Shown one piece after another: positions 58,393 through 64,000 of a DNA stretch of 64,000 bases. Within the stretch, counting starts at the first letter, position 1; each line of letters opens with the position of its first letter. This DNA is from Nereocystis luetkeana (Eukaryota > Sar > Phaeophyceae > Laminariales > Laminariaceae). Where the stretch lies: positions 3,622,001-3,686,000 of the forward strand of contig JARUPZ010000011.1 in the NCBI GenBank assembly GCA_031213475.1, written 5' to 3'. The position numbers were made by a program, and so were the translations under genes. Under the pieces are notes generated by a model. That model did no database searches and was not told the origin of the DNA. It saw nothing but the letters and a program-made list of their open reading frames with translations.

Positions 58393-58606
58393 GAACGAGT
58401 CTTTCCAAGCCACTGCATCTCGAGTGCGGGCCGAATCAGCCTACAACAGTTGTAGAGTCTTTCCAAGCACAGCATCCAAGTCGGCCGACTCAATCTAGAG
58501 TCTCACCAAGGATAGCATCCTAGCAAGGGTGACTGGGGCGACGGTAGGGGGATCTCGTTGTAGACCTTTGTTTTCGGCCGCTCGGAGCCACTCGGCCGAG
58601 TGATTA

Positions 58607-58711
58607 GTACGGGGGGCCATAGTAAATAGGACACAATACTGTTAGTAAAACTAGGTAAATATATATATATATTTGTGTACCGTAGGTTTTATTTAATATG
58701 ACCCCTCGTAA
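58607..58711. mobile_element. MITE-A copy, the only one outside the ABC gene
   Basis: GTACGGGGGGCCATAG to CCCCTCGTAA; interior with expanded TA run. Confidence 0.9.
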
Positions 58712-60536
58712 TATTAATAACGCCGCTTTTCTTTGCAGTGCCAATCTTTTAGAGCTTTCAGTTTTCAACATATGTGACCTCCACGGGATTGTTTGTTACA
58801 CTCTGCGCTAACAAGTACCTGTGACGCCCAAATTTGAGGAAGGTACGGAGCCACTTGCCCGGGTGGCGTAAACCTGGTCGCAGTGAAAATGGGGGTACCC
58901 CCCCCCCCCCCCCCCCCCTTCCGTGGCACCAGTCTGATCACTGCCATAGGGTCCGGGTTAGGGTTGGGGCTAGGGTCGGAGAGTCGGCTTTAGGCGCCAA
59001 GCTCAAAATTTCCGTACCGATTCACTATCAAGGGGTGAGCCTCCAGGGCTGCTGCACTCTGCGTGCTGCCTCTCACAACAGTAGTAGCGCAGGGGTCGGC
59101 AAATTAATTTCTCATCATTGTTCCATTTGCCATCTGGAGGTGTTCGGGTCGTTTTCCAATCGCACCATCTACACAGAAAAAAAAAACTTAGCCAGAATTC
59201 GATGACTTAAAACTTGGAAAGCGCTATCAATCAAACCTGAATGAGTACTCGGCAACATCATACCATAAAACAATGCAGTCCCGTGCCCTATTATGGGATG
59301 GAAGGAGACTTCGTATACTACGAAATACTGGGAAGCTCCACGCTGCTGGTGGATTCCAACCTCCGGTGTGCTCGATGTTTCTCGTCTTCAGGTGTTGCTG
59401 GGTTTTGTGCTACAGTAGTAGTGATCCCTGAGTGGTGCCGGTATGATATTGCGCCAGCCAACAATACCAGCACTATATATAGCGGCAACCGGCATTATAT
59501 ACTACGCACACTGCCACACCGGTTAATCCTATAGTATATGTGCCGAGCGATTCCACCGGCAGTGCCGTAGCGAGCTGCCGGCACTGCTCAACCGGCGCTG
59601 TAAAGGCACCACTATCACTACAGCAGACAGCTGCACTGTGTAAATCATCGTCGTTCATCCTGTTCACCTTCGATCTGTCGGGGGATCTCCGGAGAGTTGG
59701 TTGAAACAGCCCCACGAGCAACAAAGGATCGATACTACTATTAAGAACAACAAGGACATAATAAGGATCACATTTTTAGGGGACGTTGAGATTTTTTGGG
59801 ATCTAAGAAATCGGGCTCATCGCCGAGCGCTACACTAAACCCTACCAGGTATATATATATATTAAAATAGTAGCTTATGCTCAAGACTGTTTAAGGATGG
59901 CGTCGCTACAAGGTTCTAAGGCTTGCTCAGACTATCAATAGGTGTTTGTTGTTGCCGGGCCCATGCTGTAATCAAATAGTATCCGGCTTGACACGTATCT
60001 GCTATTTTTTCGTCTTACCGAATTGTATTGTTGCGGATGGAGCATAATTGATTATCGTTATACCTGCCTTCCGATGATATAGCGTACTGTAGATGCCATA
60101 GTGTATCCTATTCCTCATCAACGTTCCATCCCCAGGACACTGGCCGCATTCCTCCGGCTTGTAACGGTTGGTACTGCTTGAGAGCGCGTGTGATATATAC
60201 GTACGCGTACGGTGTTGAGCGAAGCAGTTCCACTCCCGAAGCTCCAAACTTAGTGGAATCTACGCCGATTGCCTGCGGCAAGTTCATTCGCTGATAATAG
60301 GGTGAGTTTTTGAGGGAAAGCGAACTGCTGGAGACATGGGGATTTACTGTGCGGCCACAACCTCAAAATTATGAACACGCATTCTCGCTACTCGATACAA
60401 CAGTCCCCACCTACTCCTGTGTGTAGCAGTTAATTCCTGCTTCCTGAACCTCAACTCGCCGCCTTTGGTTGATGTAGATTCGCCCAAGCGTCGAGATTTG
60501 GGCTTGGGGCTGTTTTGTTTCATACTCAATATCACT
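58712..60536. other. gene-poor region
   Basis: Contains a C-run of about 20 at 58898-58918, a short telomere-like stretch (GGGTTAGGGTTGGGGCTAGGG, near 58.95 kb) and AT microsatellites. Short open frames (for example 59241-59534 plus) show no recognisable domain. Confidence 0.55.
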
Positions 60537-60867
60537 CTGTCTGTTTTTTTTCTATCATCACTTTTACTTTCCAGCCGAACTCGAAGGAGGTTCTACCCTC
60601 GACGAGCTTCTGGACAAGCCGTGGCCACAGATATCTACCCTTCTCCCCCCCGGTACGTGCCTTTTTTTTGTCGCGCATAGGGTTCAGCATTCCCACTGCT
60701 CGTCGATTTGCATCGAATGTGGCTAACTCACGCTCTCGCGCTTTCCGCTAATCATTTTTTTTAATGCAAGAAAAAGCCCCTACGAGCATGCAGTCGGTGA
60801 GACTTGAACCCACGACATTGATTCTGATAGGCACGCGGACCACCTACCAAGCCACCGGGGACGCCGA
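60537..60867 (-). mobile_element. tRNA-headed SINE, head type 1, full length
   Basis: Minus strand: GGCGTCCCCGGTGGCTTGGT head, GTGGGTTCAAGTCTCACC B-box, core CATTCGATGCAAATCGACGA, GCTGAACCCTATGCGCGACA and GGCACGTACCGG, A-rich end. About 80 % like the copy at 19.45 kb by eye. Confidence 0.88.
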
Positions 60868-61309
60868 CACGGAATTGTAAGGGCCAATTTTGTAATAGTG
60901 TTAATATTTCAATGTGCCTTATATTATCGGACAGATTAGTACAAAATACAACTGTCTCGAACTACGAGGACAATTTGGATATCACTGTGCAATCAAAAAG
61001 TTTCCTACATTCTGAGACAGGAGTGGTCGTATATTTCGCCTGGTGCCTACAAATCACTGTAAAAATAGGATTAACTTTTTTGTGTCCATTTTGTGATTCT
61101 CTCCCACACATTCAAGATGTACTCTCCGCGCAACGTGCGCCTAGAATATAAAGTCTCCGCCACTTCCAAAAACCTTCCCTGAGGAACACAGAAGACCCAT
61201 TGACTACGTCTGCGGGGCTGTACTGCGCCACCAGATGGGCCTCGCATCCTTCCTTTAAACAGGGTACTCTGGGCCAGCTTCACATCCGGTGGGCTTTATA
61301 CTAAAGAGT

Positions 61310-61532
61310 CGGAGACAACGCGTCGTTGCCATCGAACACAGAACGGAATGTCGGAGAGAGGTAGACCATGTTGCTGTGAATTTTCCTAGCGTTACGGTTT
61401 GCCGCCACCGTGTATAACAGGAAAGCTTGTGACGACGACGGCAAACCGACCGCCAAGAAAAATCCCCAGCAACATGGTCCACCTCTCTCCTACATTCCTT
61501 TTTGTGTCGGTGGCTACGTCGCGTTGTCTCCG
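61310..61532. repeat. long hairpin, arms of about 94 bp
   Basis: Left arm 61310-61404 and right arm 61439-61532 are reverse complements with about 80 % identity (shared CGGAGACAACGCG, GGAGAGAGGT, GACCATGTTGCTG, CGGTTTGCCG). The loop is 34 bases. No coding function is evident. Confidence 0.85.
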
Positions 61533-61562
61533 TCGCTTCGGACACAGCCCACACCGGTCGGG

Positions 61563-61643
61563 ACATTGAACCAGAGCATGTCCAGGGGGACATTGAACCA
61601 GAGCATATCCAGGGGGACATTGAACCAGAGCATGTCCAGGGGG
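61563..61643. repeat. 27-bp tandem repeat, three copies
   Basis: ACATTGAACCAGAGCATGTC... with period 27 and one substitution; it follows the hairpin by 30 bases. On the minus strand it yields a nine-residue repeat in an otherwise unrecognised frame. Confidence 0.93.
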
Positions 61644-62915
61644 AGAATGGTCTATGAATAGAGGAAAAGGAACAAGGTCCGTCTCGTGCTTCAATACCGA
61701 ACCCTGGCTGCAATTAATAGGACTCCAGTGTCGCACATGGAAGGTTTCCAAAACATTGCACAGTGTAGCTTGAAGACGAATGGACACGTTCTCAACCCCG
61801 AGGAGCCACGGTCGTGCATGCCCTCGAAATACAAACATACGGCGGCGAAGTGGTCTCAAGGAAGTGGCGGGCGGAGATGGTTGTGCGCAGATCGTACATC
61901 TTGCCCGCCCCTCCAACCCGCGCCCACCGTTTGCTTGGATATTGGAGCCTTGCACTCCTTCCTTCGTACAGGTTCGCCCCCTTGCCTCGTACTCCTCGCC
62001 CTTTCTTGAATATTGGAATCCTTCGTACACGTTTTGGGCTTGAAGTCGGAAGGCGTGCGGCGCTTACCGTTCTATAAAGACTGAATTTGACGCGTTCGAC
62101 GCCAACGATTCGTGGTAGAGACACAACGGGTTGGGCAGGGGCGATGCCGCACAAACCCCGATCCCTCGAGTTTTCGTAAACCAGGATTCCTCTTCGTACT
62201 TTCTGCGAGTCCGATCGTTCCGTCCTGATTCTCGGAGGTGTGTAAACTAAAAAATATAGAAAATCTGGAGTGTGATAACGTCAGGAACCTCATATTTGCT
62301 TAGTGCAACCCCCATACATAGCCTAGCACGTGCCTTTTACCGGCAGTTACATCAAATGGATATTGGGTTCCGCCGCGTGTAACTGCCTGCTGTCGGCACC
62401 CGAGCGGGAACCACGACCCGAGTCTAACGGGAGTCGTTCGTTTCCACCCTGGGCCACGCTCCGATACCCTCGGTCGGCACTGCTTTGGTGCCATCTGTAT
62501 TTTCCTTGTCACCATCTAGAGACTGCGAGACCCCAATTCTAGGTCCAGCCGTGCTTAGCTCTGTCGCAAAGTGTACAGCATCCGCCTGCAGATCGCAGTT
62601 GGTATGCTTACACCCCCCAAAACAACGCGAGCGAGGTTTGACACCATGTACTGCTGTCCACGTGTGAAAGTCACGCGTGACGCGGTCGCCGATGCAAAGT
62701 GCCGGGTCTCTCTTTCTCCATAATCACCAGCAGCATCAATTGGAAATCGGCCTGTTGAAAGGAAAATGTTGAGTGCGGTGTTGTTGAGGCCCTAAGGCTG
62801 CGTCGATGTCGGAAAAGCCCCCGAAACGGGCTTTGCCGAAGGCGAGACACCATTGGAAAGCCCGGAAGAACCCCAGCCACCGTGTACCCCATCTGGTATA
62901 TACAGGGCCCGATTT

Positions 62916-63278
62916 TCAGCGCATGGCCGACGCCGCGTTGAACGGGAAGATATCTATCGGCGGGCCGCGATGGAAAACGTCGCGCGGTTGGGGAAAGGCG
63001 GGGCCGGCGGGGATAACCTGAGCGCCTGGGGGCACCAGATCAGGACCAGTCTGTACCTTCTCGCGATCAGCACGGGCGTCAGTAGTATCAGCGCGGGTGC
63101 CAGTACAAGTATACTCATCGTAAAGAGTACTCCCATTGCTCTCAATACGGGGTCCTTGAGCCGCGGTGTTGGAGCAAAAAAGTGTAGGATTACTCAGACG
63201 GTGATATCGCCTTCGCGTTTGAGTGAAAGACCCAGCGTGGGTTCCGGCGACCGTTTTACCGCCAGGATTTGAGTGCAA
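62916..63278 (-). CDS. unrecognised open frame, 120 residues
   Basis: Minus-strand frame whose end is protein-like (PDLVPPGAQVIPAGPAFPQP, RGPPIDIFPFNAASAMR). No domain is recognised. An overlapping frame on the same strand has a hydrophobic stretch (VLFTMSILVLAPALILLTPV). Together with the frames to its right it may belong to a decayed element; the group looks broken, and I have not joined the pieces. Confidence 0.3.
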   Translation of the reverse strand: MHSNPGGKTVAGTHAGSFTQTRRRYHRLSNPTLFCSNTAAQGPRIESNGSTLYDEYTCTGTRADTTDARADREKVQTGPDLVPPGAQVIPAGPAFPQPRDVFHRGPPIDIFPFNAASAMR

Positions 63279-63550
63279 TCCGCTCCCACTACGCCTAGCC
63301 GTGCGGACGGGCTATGGCCGCGGGCCCACGAGGGGTGCTGGAGCGCATTCAGGGTCTGCTTCGGCGGAAATTTCCTCAAGTGGGCATCGCGGAGGATGCG
63401 TCTGGTTGGCCCGCTTCGGATAAAAAATCCCTGGGAGAAGCCTCTTCCGGCCGCCTGCGGCATTCCTCCGGTGATGTCCGTAGGGACTCTGGAGAGGGGA
63501 CGGGTGTCTCCTTGTGTCTGCAGTTTACCTGCCGTAGTGAGCTTATCATG
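63193..63550 (-). other. protein-like patch, unrecognised
   Basis: Minus-strand open text (for example PTDITGGMPQAAGRGFSQGF) between the two flanking frames. Short motifs of the type K/S-HGQ..AA recur here and in the edge frame. Origin unknown, possibly part of one broken element. Confidence 0.25.
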
Positions 63551-63743
63551 CTCCGCTCTCTAGACTGCATTTTGAGCCGGCAGGGTAGCGGCAGTGAATT
63601 GACCATGCTTCGCTGCCTTGGGCGTCTTCCGCACTTGACGTATTCGCTCCCCCTCTGCAATGTCGTAGACGAAACACCAGCGTACCGTTAGACGCTGCGC
63701 TCGAAAGGCCGAAGGATTCTTGGTGTGCGCATACTGCAGCCGG

Positions 63744-64000
63744 TTATGTTAACCTCCCGTTAGCAATCCCCAGGTACCGCAGTTTCCGCATGTTCATGTA
63801 TGATACGAGGCTGCTGAACCGATGAGCACTGTGTCCCCAGGGGGCGTACTGGTTCCATTTTCCATCATGGGCCGGGAATGATACATCTTCCTGCGCCAGC
63901 TTTTGGTAGTGGCCCTCATCGTTCTTCGCTACCTGAGGTACTTTCTGCACCAGCACATTGACGGCAGCGAGTTGACCGTGAGACGCTCTTCCAGGGGGTC
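63744..64000 (-). CDS. unrecognised frame running off the right edge
   Basis: Open from the window edge to TAA at 63744-63746 on the minus strand, at least 84 residues. The text is clearly protein-like: QKVPQVAKNDEGHYQKLAQE, FPAHDGKWNQYAPWGHSAHR, SYMNMRKLRYLGIANGRLT. I do not recognise the family. It could be the 3' end of a host gene or of a mobile element. Confidence 0.45.
   Translation of the reverse strand, partial: PPGRASHGQLAAVNVLVQKVPQVAKNDEGHYQKLAQEDVSFPAHDGKWNQYAPWGHSAHRFSSLVSYMNMRKLRYLGIANGRLT

Noticed and set aside
61392-62030. 212-residue minus-strand frame
   Set aside because: Its only order comes from the 27-bp tandem repeat and one arm of the hairpin.

Overview
The window looks like nuclear DNA of a brown alga or a close stramenopile relative. 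The exons are GC-rich and sit in long introns full of simple repeats, G/C homopolymers, short palindromic transposons and tRNA-headed SINEs. There is no operon structure and there are no ribosome-binding sites. The lineage call is inference. What the sequence shows directly is eukaryotic intron/exon structure and three recognisable nuclear gene families.

Layout. (1) 1-8042, plus strand: the 3' part of a p300/CBP-type (KAT11) histone acetyltransferase gene. Five exons fall in the window. The catalytic core must lie upstream of base 1. (2) 8043-12929: gene-free convergent intergenic DNA. (3) 12930-15188, minus strand: an intronless 752-residue pentatricopeptide repeat (PPR) protein with a probable organelle-targeting N-terminus. 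(4) 15189-18260: intergenic DNA with one unassigned GC-rich block. (5) 18261-56353, minus strand: a 38-kb gene of 16 exons coding for a 744-residue half-size ABC transporter (ABCB8/ABCB10/TAP type) with a mitochondrial-like presequence. About 94 % of this gene is intron. (6) 56354-64000: gene-poor DNA with a paired direct repeat, a SINE, hairpins, and unrecognised protein-like frames at the right edge.

Mobile DNA dominates. MITE-A (about 105 bp, ends TTACGGGGGACC, TA target duplication) has about 25 copies. All but one lie inside the ABC transporter gene. MITE-B (about 95 bp, ends AACCCTTTTAGGACCGCAGT) has 19 copies. At least four tRNA-headed SINEs or fragments share one central core but carry two different heads. 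Nesting is readable: MITE-A sits twice in MITE-A at the same TA, a SINE sits in a MITE-A, and a MITE-A sits in a SINE.

The most unusual signal is a nine-base word, TACCAGGTA or its complement TACCTGGTA. It occurs about 30 times where less than one is expected. In four MITE-A copies it is a clean CCAGG insertion between duplicated TAs, which looks like the excision scar, or the smallest form, of a TA-targeting transposon. Other notable items are a 317-bp Mutator-like element carrying telomere-like repeats, a 690-bp foldback element, a GC-AG intron in the transporter gene, and an approximately 500-residue disordered insert inside the acetyltransferase domain.

Functionally the three genes are unrelated neighbours: chromatin acetylation, organelle RNA processing and organelle membrane transport.
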